64,000 nucleotides of DNA from Roseburia lenta (GTDB taxonomy: Bacteria > Bacillota > Clostridia > Lachnospirales > Lachnospiraceae), in NCBI RefSeq assembly GCF_014287435.1, contig NZ_JACOPG010000002.1, positions 1 to 64,000 of the forward strand, written 5' to 3'. The notes under the pieces were generated by a model that made no database searches, was not told the DNA's origin, and saw only the letters and a list, made by a program, of their open reading frames with translations. Position 1 is the stretch's first letter; every line of letters begins with the position of its first letter. Below are positions 1-7,253 of this stretch, in pieces. The position numbers and the translations under genes are program-made.

Positions 1-199
1 ATGTTTAAAAGTTTTCCCAGTTTCATGAACGCGCTGGCTTCATTTCTTGAGCCATTCCGTTCCTTACTGTTTTAAGGTTGCTTTTTAAAAAGCTGTTCGT
101 TTGCGATCATTTCTGATCGGCTTGAATTATTCTCTTAGAATCTTTCAAGGTTGTTTCACTGTTCAGTTATCAAGGTTGTGTTGCTAACAGCAACTCCAA
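1..199 (-). other. 16S rRNA operon leader (16S gene begins just left of the window)
   Basis: Read on the minus strand, this stretch ends in AAAACTTTTAAACAT, which in Lachnospiraceae-type operons is typically followed directly by the 16S start. It also holds two copies of AACCTTGA (about 146-178) around a TAACTGAACAGTGAAAC core, the usual leader motif upstream of clostridial 16S genes. Together with the three tandem promoters upstream this says that a 16S rRNA gene starts within a few bases outside position 1. The mature rRNA itself is not in the window, so this is an inference from the leader only. Confidence 0.72.
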
Positions 200-200
200 T

Positions 201-229
201 ATATTATCATGTATCAAGAAGTTTGTCAA
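201..229 (-). promoter_or_regulatory. rRNA promoter, proximal of three
   Basis: Minus strand TTGACA (224-229), a 17-base spacer and TAATAT (201-206). The -35 box is preceded by AAAAAGTTG, as in the two other copies. It points into the 16S leader. Confidence 0.8.
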
Positions 230-279
230 CAACTTTTTCATTTTTCTTTCGAGCCGCTTGCGACCCGAACAACTTCATT

Positions 280-308
280 ATCATATCACATGACCAGAAG
301 TCTGTCAA
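280..308 (-). promoter_or_regulatory. rRNA promoter, middle of three
   Basis: Minus strand TTGACA (303-308), a 17-base spacer and TATGAT (280-285). The A-rich block AAAAAAGTTG sits directly upstream of the -35 box. It lies 79 bp upstream of the proximal promoter and has the same architecture. Confidence 0.8.
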
Positions 309-375
309 CAACTTTTTTCAAGATTTCAAATCTCTTTTTCGTTGTTGTTTGCTGCCGTTTTGCGTCAGCTAGATT

Positions 376-404
376 ATATTATCATTTCGACCTTTTCTTG
401 TCAA
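376..404 (-). promoter_or_regulatory. rRNA promoter, distal of three
   Basis: Minus strand TTGACA (399-404), a 17-base spacer and TAATAT (376-381). It lies 96 bp upstream of the middle promoter and also carries the AAAAAGTTG block upstream of -35. Between it and the tRNA-Ser gene there is no strong terminator, so tRNA transcription could read into the rRNA operon. Confidence 0.78.
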
Positions 405-470
405 CAACTTTTTACATCTTTTTCCAAAAAGTGAAAAGCCGTTTTCTCATGGTCTTTTCCTATAATCTAA

Positions 471-560
471 CGGAGAAGGAGGGATTTGAACCCTCGCGCC
501 GCTATTAACGACCTGCACCCTTTCCAGGGGTGTCCCTTCGGCCAGCTTGGGTACTTCTCC
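471..560 (-). tRNA. tRNA-Ser (anticodon GGA)
   Basis: A 90-nt class II tRNA on the minus strand. The acceptor stem GGAGAAG pairs with CTTCTCC, the discriminator base is G, and the T-arm reads GGTTCAAATCC. The anticodon loop CTGGAAA gives anticodon GGA, decoding UCC/UCU. The long variable arm is typical of serine tRNAs. No CCA is encoded. It follows tRNA-Ser(TGA) by 62 bp on the same strand. Confidence 0.95.
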
Positions 561-622
561 AAGTGTGTCGAATAAAGACTGACATAAAATATGCTCACCA
601 CCATGCGATGACAAGCATATAA

Positions 623-708
623 CGGAGAGGGTGGGATTCGAACCCACGCGCCCTTGCGGACAAACGGTTTTCAAGACCGCCTCGTTATGACCACTTCGAT
701 ACCTCTCC
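623..708 (-). tRNA. tRNA-Ser (anticodon TGA)
   Basis: An 86-nt class II tRNA on the minus strand. The acceptor stem GGAGAGG pairs with CCTCTCC and the T-arm reads GGGTTCGAATCCC. The anticodon loop CTTGAAA gives TGA, decoding UCA and other UCN codons. The variable arm is long. It is the first gene of a two-tRNA unit driven by a near-consensus promoter at 747-775. Confidence 0.95.
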
Positions 709-746
709 AAGCCATATATGTTTATGTGTTTTTCAGCACGAATAAG

Positions 747-775
747 ATAATATCATTCTTGCATCTGCGTGTCAA
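747..775 (-). promoter_or_regulatory. promoter of the tRNA-Ser pair
   Basis: Minus strand TTGACA (770-775), a 17-base spacer and TATTAT (747-752). It ends about 39 bp before the tRNA-Ser(TGA) gene and begins downstream of the ispD stop codon. Confidence 0.8.
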
Positions 776-794
776 TTCTTTTTTTCAAATTTCT

Positions 795-1487
795 TCACTT
801 TTTTCGGGACTGCAAAATACGCTCCCCCATGAGCAGATCTTCCGGGGTCGTCACCTTGATATTCTCGTAACTGCCCTCGATCAATTTCACACGCGCCTGC
901 ATGGTCTTTTCTACGACCATGGCATCATCGGTCACCCCGGTCTTATCGCATGCCTGCAATCTGGTATAGGCTTCATACACTAATGGATAGGAAAAACTCT
1001 GGGGTGTCTGCACACTCCAGACCAGATCACGCCTTGGGGTCGCCTCTACCCAGCCACTCTCATCCGCGATCTTGATCGTATCCTTGACAGGCATCCCGAC
1101 AACACAGGCACCGTATCCCTTTGCACCTCTAATGGATCTTTCTATGATATCTTCCGTCACAAAGGCTCTGGCACAATCGTGGATCAAGACATAGTCGCAG
1201 TGGATGACTTTTAACCCCTCATAGACAGAGTCATAGCGTTCTGCTCCTCCGTCTACAATGGCACTTACCTTTGTAATATGATATTTTTCTACGATCTCTT
1301 TCCGGCAATATGCCCGGTCTCCCGGTGCCACTACCAGAACTATCTCATCCACCCGGCTCTTTTCAAATGCCTCCAGACAATATACCATGACCGGTTTGCC
1401 GCACAGGGCAAGATATTGTTTTGGAATATCTGCTCCCATACGCTTTCCGGAACCTGCCGCCAATACGACTGCTCCTATTCTTTCCAT
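795..1487 (-). CDS. ispD: 2-C-methyl-D-erythritol 4-phosphate cytidylyltransferase
   Basis: Transfers CMP from CTP to methylerythritol phosphate, the third step of the non-mevalonate isoprenoid pathway, in the cytoplasm. The 230-residue product is of normal family length. It opens with the nucleotide-binding loop AAGSGKRMG (residues 10-18) followed by the conserved lysine of IPKQY (Lys23), and has the HDCAR motif in the middle. The reading frame is open for 30 codons further upstream, but AGGAG lies 8 bases before the ATG at 1487 and the family starts here. It is last in the tsaD operon, 46 bp after the tsaD stop. Confidence 0.93.
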   Translation of the reverse strand: MERIGAVVLAAGSGKRMGADIPKQYLALCGKPVMVYCLEAFEKSRVDEIVLVVAPGDRAYCRKEIVEKYHITKVSAIVDGGAERYDSVYEGLKVIHCDYVLIHDCARAFVTEDIIERSIRGAKGYGACVVGMPVKDTIKIADESGWVEATPRRDLVWSVQTPQSFSYPLVYEAYTRLQACDKTGVTDDAMVVEKTMQARVKLIEGSYENIKVTTPEDLLMGERILQSRKK

Positions 1488-1533
1488 CCCATTCTCCTGC
1501 TCAAGATCTTCTGTCACTACCGCATGCCTTTGA

Positions 1534-2571
1534 TCACGATTCCACGCGCTGTCCCAATGCCAGATTCGGCACAGCATTCAAAGACATAGAATCTCTGCGT
1601 CCCGACATATACTCATAATAGGCTGCCGCACCGATCATGGCTGCATTATCCGTACAAAGGATCGGTGACGGATGGTAAAATCTGACACCACGCCTCTCGC
1701 AGGCTTCCTGCATGGCTGCACGCAGAGTACCATTGGACGCAACGCCTCCGGCAATGGCAAACTTGTCCCCGCCGAATTCATCCAGCGCATGCATGGCATG
1801 TCCCACCAGAGCATCTATGACCGCCTGCTGGAAGGATGCAGCGATATCTGCCTCGTTGATTGTTTCGCCCTTCATCTTGGCGCCGTTGATATAATTTAAG
1901 ACTGCGGACTTTAAGCCGCTGAAACTAAAGTCGTAAGCACTGTCATTGACCTTTGCCACCGGGAAAGGTATGGCATGCGGGTCTCCCTCTTTTGCCTTTT
2001 GCTCGATCTTAGGACCACCCGGATAGCCCAGACCAATGGCTCTTGCCACTTTATCAAAAGCCTCTCCTGCCGCATCGTCTCTGGTACGCCCTAAGATCTC
2101 ATACTGCCCATAATCTTTGACGCGGACCAGATGGGTATGTCCTCCCGATACCACCAGGCAAAGGAATGGCGGTTCCAAAGTTTTATCTTCTATATAATTA
2201 GCGCAGATATGTCCCTCGATGTGATGCACACCTACCAACGGAATATCTTTTGCAAAACTGATCGCCTTTGCCTCAGAAAGTCCTACGAGCAGGGCTCCAA
2301 CAAGACCCGGTCCATAGGTAACACCGATCGCATCAATCTCATCAAGTGATGTATGAGCTTCTTTCAGTGCTTCCTCAATCACCTGATTGATACGTTCAAT
2401 ATGTTTTCTGGATGCGATCTCCGGCACGACACCGCCATATAAGGTATGGATCGGTATCTGTGTGGAAATGACATTGCTCAAGACCTGTCTGCCGTTTACC
2501 ACGACCGCCGCCGCCGTCTCATCACACGAACTCTCTATCGCTAATATGCATATTTCTTTATCACTCATCAT
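1534..2571 (-). CDS. tsaD: tRNA N6-adenosine threonylcarbamoyltransferase
   Basis: Catalytic subunit that moves the threonylcarbamoyl group onto A37 of ANN-decoding tRNAs (t6A). It works with TsaB and TsaE, both encoded at 4500-5644. The 345-residue product has the ASKHA fold start [12 protein letters not shown], the metal-binding HHIEGH (His117 and His121) and a C-terminal CTDNAAM with the metal-ligand aspartate. Two adjacent ATGs exist. AAGGAG lies only 3 bases before the first and 6 before the second (2568), so the second is the likelier start. It overlaps the upstream small membrane protein gene by 11 bp, which suggests coupled translation. Confidence 0.95.
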   Translation of the reverse strand: MMSDKEICILAIESSCDETAAAVVVNGRQVLSNVISTQIPIHTLYGGVVPEIASRKHIERINQVIEEALKEAHTSLDEIDAIGVTYGPGLVGALLVGLSEAKAISFAKDIPLVGVHHIEGHICANYIEDKTLEPPFLCLVVSGGHTHLVRVKDYGQYEILGRTRDDAAGEAFDKVARAIGLGYPGGPKIEQKAKEGDPHAIPFPVAKVNDSAYDFSFSGLKSAVLNYINGAKMKGETINEADIAASFQQAVIDALVGHAMHALDEFGGDKFAIAGGVASNGTLRAAMQEACERRGVRFYHPSPILCTDNAAMIGAAAYYEYMSGRRDSMSLNAVPNLALGQRVES

Positions 2572-3139
2572 TGTCTCCTTCTGTCAAACGAAAACTCAGG
2601 ATCTTCCAGTGCCCCTCATCATCCCTGCGCAGCACAAACTCCTCGTAAGTCCTGCTATAGTCACTTGCCTCTCTGGAAAAATAATAGGCATCCACATAGG
2701 CGCAGTAATCTCCGTCTACCGTAGCATAGGTAATATCATTGCTGTCACTGACCGAGGACTGCACAATGATCTTATCCCTGGTCTTATAGTCCTCAATGTC
2801 TGCCTTGAGGCTCTTCAGATAGGTATCTCTCGGATTGTAGGACAGGAGTTCATCATCCATCAGGCTTCTCGCCTGATCTGCCATCTTCTCCAGTTCCTCG
2901 TCCGTATATTCCTCGCCGTAAAAAGCCGTGATGATCCGGTTGTACCACTTCACGACCTCGCGTGGTGTTTTAGGATACTTTTTATCAAAGTCCCTTTCGA
3001 TGATCTTTTCCACTTCTGTCGTCTTGTCTTGTGCATCTTCTGCACTTTTTGCATTCTTGTGCGACAGATAATAATAGTAGCCGCACACCAGCCCCACACA
3101 GATCACGATCGATATTCCTATACGAAATGCCTTCTTCAT
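2561..3139 (-). CDS. membrane-anchored protein of unknown function
   Basis: A 192-residue protein with one N-terminal membrane segment (about residues 8-25, ending in a run of tyrosines) followed by a charged, acidic extracytoplasmic domain. Lys/Arg precede the segment, so the bulk is probably outside the cell; it could be an uncleaved anchor. No cysteine follows that would make it a lipoprotein. The C-terminal part has the look of an NTF2-like or DUF4878-type small fold (alternating strands with an ending like HWKILSFRL), but I do not recognise the family. It sits between rnz (3 bp gap) and tsaD (11 bp overlap), so it is cotranscribed with tRNA-processing genes. Confidence 0.72.
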   Translation of the reverse strand: MKKAFRIGISIVICVGLVCGYYYYLSHKNAKSAEDAQDKTTEVEKIIERDFDKKYPKTPREVVKWYNRIITAFYGEEYTDEELEKMADQARSLMDDELLSYNPRDTYLKSLKADIEDYKTRDKIIVQSSVSDSNDITYATVDGDYCAYVDAYYFSREASDYSRTYEEFVLRRDDEGHWKILSFRLTEGDNDE

Positions 3140-3142
3140 CGC

Positions 3143-4054
3143 TTATTCCTCCAAAAAGTCCAACTCCAGCATCTTGCCGTCCTCTCCCAGATATGATTCC
3201 GCGAAAATCCGCTTCACATCCTTCATGTATCCTTTTGCGCCTACCAAAGACGGGCTGAAATGGGTCAGCCACATCTGCTTGACCTCTGCCTTCTTTGCCA
3301 GTTCTGCCGCTTCATAAAAAGTCATATGCTTGTACTGTTTTGCCTTAGCAAGTTTGTCCGGCTCCGCATACATGCCCTCACAGATAAATAGATCTGCCCC
3401 CTTGGCGTTGTCCGCAATGCGGTCGATCGGTCTGGTATCCGTGCAGTATGCCACCTTGATCCCTTTGCGAGGCGGTCCCATCACCATGTCCGGCGCGTAT
3501 TCCTTATCCTCCCACAGGATGGTCTCGCCTTTTTGCAGGCGGTTCCAGGTCTGTACCGGGAGTCCCAGAGCACTTGCCGCTGCGGCATCAAATCTGCCAC
3601 TGCGCGGGATCTCGATGCAATAGCCGTAGCAAGGCACATTATGCTGGACACGGTATGCCCGGATATGATAGCCATGCAAGACCAGATCCTGCTCTGCCTC
3701 GGTAAGTTCTATAAAATGAATGTCAAACGGTAGTTCCGGTGCGATCACACGCAAAGAATTGACTACGCGTTCCAGACCTTTTGGTCCGATCATAGTCACC
3801 GGTTCCGTGCGGTCTGAGTTGCCCATGGACAAAAGCAGTCCAGGCAAGCCACTGATATGGTCCGCGTGATAATGGGTAAAGCAGATGGTATCGATCGGAT
3901 TTGGGCTGAGCCCCGCCTCCTTCATCGCAATCTGGGTTCCCTCGCCACAGTCGATCAATAGACTGCTGCCATTAAAACGAGCCATCATTGCCGTAAGCCA
4001 GCGGTGTGGCTGCGGCATCATCCCTGCTGTTCCCAGCAAGCAAATATCTAACAT
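3143..4054 (-). CDS. rnz: ribonuclease Z
   Basis: Zinc-dependent endonuclease that trims 3' trailers from tRNA precursors. The 303-residue product is the short bacterial form. It has the metallo-beta-lactamase signature THYHADH (His61, His63, Asp65, His66) and a later THFSP histidine motif. It starts 7 bp inside the end of rimI. None of the three tRNA genes seen in this window encodes CCA, so this enzyme is expected to be needed for their maturation. Confidence 0.93.
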   Translation of the reverse strand: MLDICLLGTAGMMPQPHRWLTAMMARFNGSSLLIDCGEGTQIAMKEAGLSPNPIDTICFTHYHADHISGLPGLLLSMGNSDRTEPVTMIGPKGLERVVNSLRVIAPELPFDIHFIELTEAEQDLVLHGYHIRAYRVQHNVPCYGYCIEIPRSGRFDAAAASALGLPVQTWNRLQKGETILWEDKEYAPDMVMGPPRKGIKVAYCTDTRPIDRIADNAKGADLFICEGMYAEPDKLAKAKQYKHMTFYEAAELAKKAEVKQMWLTHFSPSLVGAKGYMKDVKRIFAESYLGEDGKMLELDFLEE

Positions 4055-4500
4055 ATATCCTCCTTATGAAAAGCCATGACGAAAGCATCCTCGTCCGGCT
4101 TGTGGTAAAAGCCCTTTCTTTGTCCTACAAGAGAAAATCCACATGCCTGGTATAACCTTTGTGCCGGCAGGTTGCTCTTTCGCACTTCCAGATAAACATG
4201 GGCTACGCCCCTTTTTTCCGCTTCCTCCATCATCCGGGATAAAAGCCTCTTTCCCAGACCTCTGCCGCGCGCTTCTTCTGAAACTGCGATCGTTGGGATC
4301 TCCCCTTCATCACTGTTGCAATATAAGATGCCATAGGCACACAGGTTTTCTTGATCTTCTGCCACTAAAAAGACATGTTCTGTCTCGGAAAGCGTCTCCA
4401 AAAATCCGGTCTTTGTCCATGGCTCGCTAAAGATCGCCGCTTCCATCGCTGCGATCCTGTCGATATCTTCCACCCTGCAGGGTCTGATCCGGATATCCAT
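4048..4500 (-). CDS. rimI: ribosomal protein S18 alanine N-acetyltransferase
   Basis: GNAT-family acetyltransferase of 150 residues. The acetyl-CoA loop is RGRGLGKR (about residues 78-85) and the conserved end is YLEVRKSN...LYQACGF. The known role is acetylation of the N-terminal alanine of ribosomal protein S18. The ATG at 4500 overlaps the tsaB stop by one base (TAATG), so I take it as the start although the frame is open 63 codons upstream inside tsaB. The tsaE-tsaB-rimI order is conserved across Firmicutes. Confidence 0.92.
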   Translation of the reverse strand: MDIRIRPCRVEDIDRIAAMEAAIFSEPWTKTGFLETLSETEHVFLVAEDQENLCAYGILYCNSDEGEIPTIAVSEEARGRGLGKRLLSRMMEEAEKRGVAHVYLEVRKSNLPAQRLYQACGFSLVGQRKGFYHKPDEDAFVMAFHKEDIC

Positions 4501-5213
4501 TATGCCTGACCGCTCTTTTGCGCTTCCATGCGTTCTCTTTCCGCCTGTGACAGACGCAGATATTCCGGTCTGTGCTCGGCTGCCGTCTGCACTTTTCCCG
4601 CAAGATAATAAGCCTCTGCCCTTGCACATAAAGATGCGGCACGCTGGCGGTTCATATGAGCCGGTGCGAAATGGTAAGGAACCTTGCATTTATCTGCGAT
4701 TGCCTCTTGAAAGACCGGCACGCCATCGCCTAAGAAAGTCACGGACCCGCCCGTAGCATTGATCTTTTCTATGATCTCTGTGATGTCAACAGCACAAGGT
4801 TCTACGATGCACTCCATCTCTGTATCCGTAAAGTGATAAAGACCGGTATAGGTCTGCCCCCGCCTTGCATCCATGATCGGACACACATTATCTGCGCTTC
4901 CCCAGAGATTGTAAGCCATCGCCTCAATCGTTGAGACGGATATGATCGGCTTGTCCAGAGCAAGTCCCAATCCCTTTGCCGTCGCCGAACCGATACGGAG
5001 TCCGGTAAAAGAGCCCGGTCCTGCTGCAACCGCAATGGCATCGATCGTATCCAGATCCAATGCGATCATCTTTTTCAGTTCTTCCAACATTGGAAGCAAT
5101 GTCTGTGAATGCGTCTTTTTAAAATTAGTAGAGTATTCGCCCACAACAATATCATCTTCCACGATCGCTACGCTGGCAACCATGCCCGATGCATCAATTC
5201 CTAATATCTTCAT
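4500..5213 (-). CDS. tsaB: tRNA t6A biosynthesis protein TsaB
   Basis: Non-catalytic partner of TsaD in t6A synthesis, with an ASKHA fold but no metal-binding histidines. The 237-residue product starts KILGIDASG and has the family loop AAGPGSFTGLRIG (residues 63-75). It overlaps tsaE by four bases (ATGA) and rimI by one, so the three are translationally coupled. Confidence 0.95.
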   Translation of the reverse strand: MKILGIDASGMVASVAIVEDDIVVGEYSTNFKKTHSQTLLPMLEELKKMIALDLDTIDAIAVAAGPGSFTGLRIGSATAKGLGLALDKPIISVSTIEAMAYNLWGSADNVCPIMDARRGQTYTGLYHFTDTEMECIVEPCAVDITEIIEKINATGGSVTFLGDGVPVFQEAIADKCKVPYHFAPAHMNRQRAASLCARAEAYYLAGKVQTAAEHRPEYLRLSQAERERMEAQKSGQA

Positions 5214-5644
5214 GCCTTACCCACTTCCTCAACTGTAATCATGCGATAGTCAAAACCTTTTTCCAGATCTTTTTCGATCATGATCTGCCAGAAATGGTCC
5301 GGCAGAATCTCCTCGATCAAATTTGCCCACTCAATCATAGTCAGGCCTTCGCCATAGACGTAATCGTCAAAACCAATCTCATCCATTTCTTCCACACAGC
5401 CGATACGATACACATCGAAATGGTAAAACGGCATGCGCCCGGTGTGATATTCCTGCACAATGGTAAAGGTCGGACTACAGATGGCTTCATCAATTCCCAG
5501 GCCCTTTGCGATTCCCTGCGTAAGAACTGTCTTTCCCACGCCAAGATCGCCGATCAGGGTGTAAACCTGTCCCGGTCTGGCATTTTTTCCTAATTCTTTC
5601 CCAAAGGCAAACGTTTCCTCTGGTGAAAATGTTTCTTTTATCAT
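5210..5644 (-). CDS. tsaE: tRNA t6A biosynthesis ATPase TsaE
   Basis: Small ATPase that resets the TsaB-TsaD complex. The 144-residue product carries Walker A GDLGVGKT (residues 32-39) and the conserved SPTFTIVQEY region with HFDVYR downstream. The length matches the family. Its ATG directly follows the stop codon of the YcxB-like gene, so it is the second gene of this transcription unit. Confidence 0.95.
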   Translation of the reverse strand: MIKETFSPEETFAFGKELGKNARPGQVYTLIGDLGVGKTVLTQGIAKGLGIDEAICSPTFTIVQEYHTGRMPFYHFDVYRIGCVEEMDEIGFDDYVYGEGLTMIEWANLIEEILPDHFWQIMIEKDLEKGFDYRMITVEEVGKA

Positions 5645-6157
5645 CTATTTGTCTCCCTTAATATGTAAGCGATAATCCTTGCAATGCTGACGCAACATGG
5701 CATAGATCTGTGGCAGTTCCTCCGTCGCCTGTGCCTTTGGTATGATGTACGCATTGACGCGGTTACTATATATAAGAAGATTGTGTTTGGTTGTCACGGC
5801 TTTATAGATCATATCCCATGGCAGAACTGCCTCCTCCGTCTCGTGATCTGTCGTGACGGCAATGCCATCTTCTCTCATTTCAAAATGCAGGACATCCTTC
5901 AAAGCATCTGACATATGAATCTGTCGCTTCGAGCGGATGCGCAGCGTCAAAGGCACATATAACAGAAAGATCAACGCGATCAAAAGATAAGGCAGGGCAT
6001 GACGGATGTCGTGCAGATTTTCGGAAAGCGCGATCACCACGATTACAAAGATCCCCATGACAAGCGACAAGATGCCCTGCATGGATGTATATGCGTGATA
6101 CATATTGAAACGATACATATCCTCACTGCTCAGTTTTACGTTAAATTTGATGGTCAT
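5645..6157 (-). CDS. YcxB-like membrane protein
   Basis: A 170-residue protein with a short cytoplasmic start, two hydrophobic segments (roughly residues 30-50 and 56-73) and a soluble C-terminal domain with the pattern WDMIYKAVTTKHNLLIY, characteristic of the YcxB-like family. The function of that family is unknown. GGAGG lies 10 bases before the ATG at 6157; the longer frame starting at 6184 has no comparable site. It leads the tsaE-tsaB-rimI-rnz-tsaD-ispD unit; its stop codon abuts the tsaE start. Confidence 0.8.
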   Translation of the reverse strand: MTIKFNVKLSSEDMYRFNMYHAYTSMQGILSLVMGIFVIVVIALSENLHDIRHALPYLLIALIFLLYVPLTLRIRSKRQIHMSDALKDVLHFEMREDGIAVTTDHETEEAVLPWDMIYKAVTTKHNLLIYSNRVNAYIIPKAQATEELPQIYAMLRQHCKDYRLHIKGDK

Positions 6158-6220
6158 GATATATCTTCCTCCATATAAGCCCACTTCTGATTGTTATATT
6201 ATCATATTCCATACAAAATC

Positions 6221-6274
6221 AAAAGCCCCAATCCGTCTACCGACATGCAAGACGCCGGACGGATTGAGGCTTTT
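6221..6274 (-). terminator. intrinsic terminator after ribU
   Basis: Hairpin with AAAAGCCTCAATCCGTC pairing to GACGGATTGGGGCTTTT around a loop of about 20 bases. On the minus strand it is followed by a T-rich tail. It could also stop plus-strand transcription. Confidence 0.85.
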
Positions 6275-6296
6275 ATCCTATTTCTTTATTTTGTTT

Positions 6297-6938
6297 TTAA
6301 ACTCTTCCTTTTAAGATCGGTGAGATCTTTTTATATACCACCATTGTGATCAGGACGGAAAACAGACCTTTGACAAAGGTAAACGGCACATTAAAGAATA
6401 AGAGGCACTGCCACAATTCTTTTACGGATGGCACAATTGCCTGATAAGCACCGATGATCACATCCATTGGCATCATCTTGGTGTAGATCGGATAAACCAC
6501 GAAATAGTTGGATGGGAAACTGAAGAGTGCCATGCAAAGTGCTCCGATCAGAGCGCCTGTGATGGCTGACTTCTTATTCTTTTTGTGCTTGTAGATCAGT
6601 CCTGCCGGAAGTACGAAGGCTACGCCAAGAACAAAGTTACTCAATTCTCCGACGCCACCTGTGGATGTCATAAACAGATGCAAGAGATTTTTAACTAAGC
6701 ATACCCATACGCCACATGCCGGTCCCATGGCAAAAGCACCGATCAAGGCCGGTAATTCTGACAGATCCATGCGGATGAAATTTGGCATGACCGGAACAGA
6801 AAAATCAAGAAACATCAGGATAAATGCGATCGCCGATAACATTGCCGTCACCGTCAGATAGCGCACATTCATCTTAGATGCTGCTGCACTCTTTGTTCCA
6901 TTGTTTACGTTTGCTCTTTTTGTTGTTACCTCACTCAT
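6297..6938 (-). CDS. ribU: riboflavin ECF transporter substrate-binding protein RibU
   Basis: S component of an energy-coupling factor importer that brings riboflavin across the cytoplasmic membrane; the shared EcfAAT module is not in this window. The 213-residue product has about six hydrophobic segments, a conserved MDLSELPALIGAFAMGP region after the first two and a Lys/Asn-rich N-terminus. An FMN riboswitch with its own terminator lies directly upstream, which fixes the ligand far better than the protein sequence alone. Confidence 0.92.
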   Translation of the reverse strand: MSEVTTKRANVNNGTKSAAASKMNVRYLTVTAMLSAIAFILMFLDFSVPVMPNFIRMDLSELPALIGAFAMGPACGVWVCLVKNLLHLFMTSTGGVGELSNFVLGVAFVLPAGLIYKHKKNKKSAITGALIGALCMALFSFPSNYFVVYPIYTKMMPMDVIIGAYQAIVPSVKELWQCLLFFNVPFTFVKGLFSVLITMVVYKKISPILKGRV

Positions 6939-7008
6939 TTTGTAACACTCCTTTTTCCTTTTTATTTAGGAAAATCGGTCTCTGGTAAGTCAGCCTTGTA
7001 CGCAAAAA

Positions 7009-7038
7009 GCCCCGAACACTAATTCCAGCGTTCGGGGC
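7009..7038 (-). terminator. riboswitch-controlled transcription terminator
   Basis: A perfect 9-bp stem, GCCCCGAAC with GTTCGGGGC, and a 12-base loop, followed on the minus strand by five T residues (7004-7008). It lies between the FMN aptamer and ribU, so FMN binding is expected to end transcription here. Confidence 0.9.
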
Positions 7039-7064
7039 AATACATTGCACGCAAAAATCAACTT

Positions 7065-7204
7065 ATCTTCTCTCATCCAGACTATACTGTCGGTATCGGA
7101 TTCACACCGATTCAACTGCAAATGCAGGTCACGGACTCGTTGCCGTAGCAACATCACCGTCGGTCGGGAATCTATGATCTCTCATATCACCCTGCCCCGA
7201 AGAT
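7065..7204 (-). ncRNA. FMN riboswitch (RFN element)
   Basis: On the minus strand the element starts ATCTTCGGGGCAGGGTGA and ends GGATGAGAGAAGAT. The closing stem ATCTTC/GAAGAT is at 7199-7204 and 7065-7070. Conserved internal blocks ATTCCCGACCG and GAATCCGATACCGACAGT are present. It precedes ribU and controls it with the terminator at 7009-7038. An optional variable stem TTGCTACGGCAACG is visible in the middle. Confidence 0.96.
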
Positions 7205-7221
7205 TCCTATTTACAAGCATC

Positions 7222-7250
7222 AGTATATGCATATAGAGCCTATCTGTCAA
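7222..7250 (-). promoter_or_regulatory. promoter of ribU and its riboswitch
   Basis: Minus strand TTGACA (7245-7250), a 17-base spacer and TATACT (7222-7227). Transcription would start about 10 bases before the riboswitch. It begins just downstream of the tex stop codon. Confidence 0.8.
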
Positions 7251-7253
7251 CCA

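Noticed and set aside
447..710. Open frame of 87 residues on the minus strand
   Set aside because: It lies exactly over both tRNA-Ser genes; the peptide is a read-through of tRNA sequence.
2387..3196. Open frame of 269 residues on the plus strand
   Set aside because: Antisense to tsaD and the small membrane protein; composition is that of a shadow frame.
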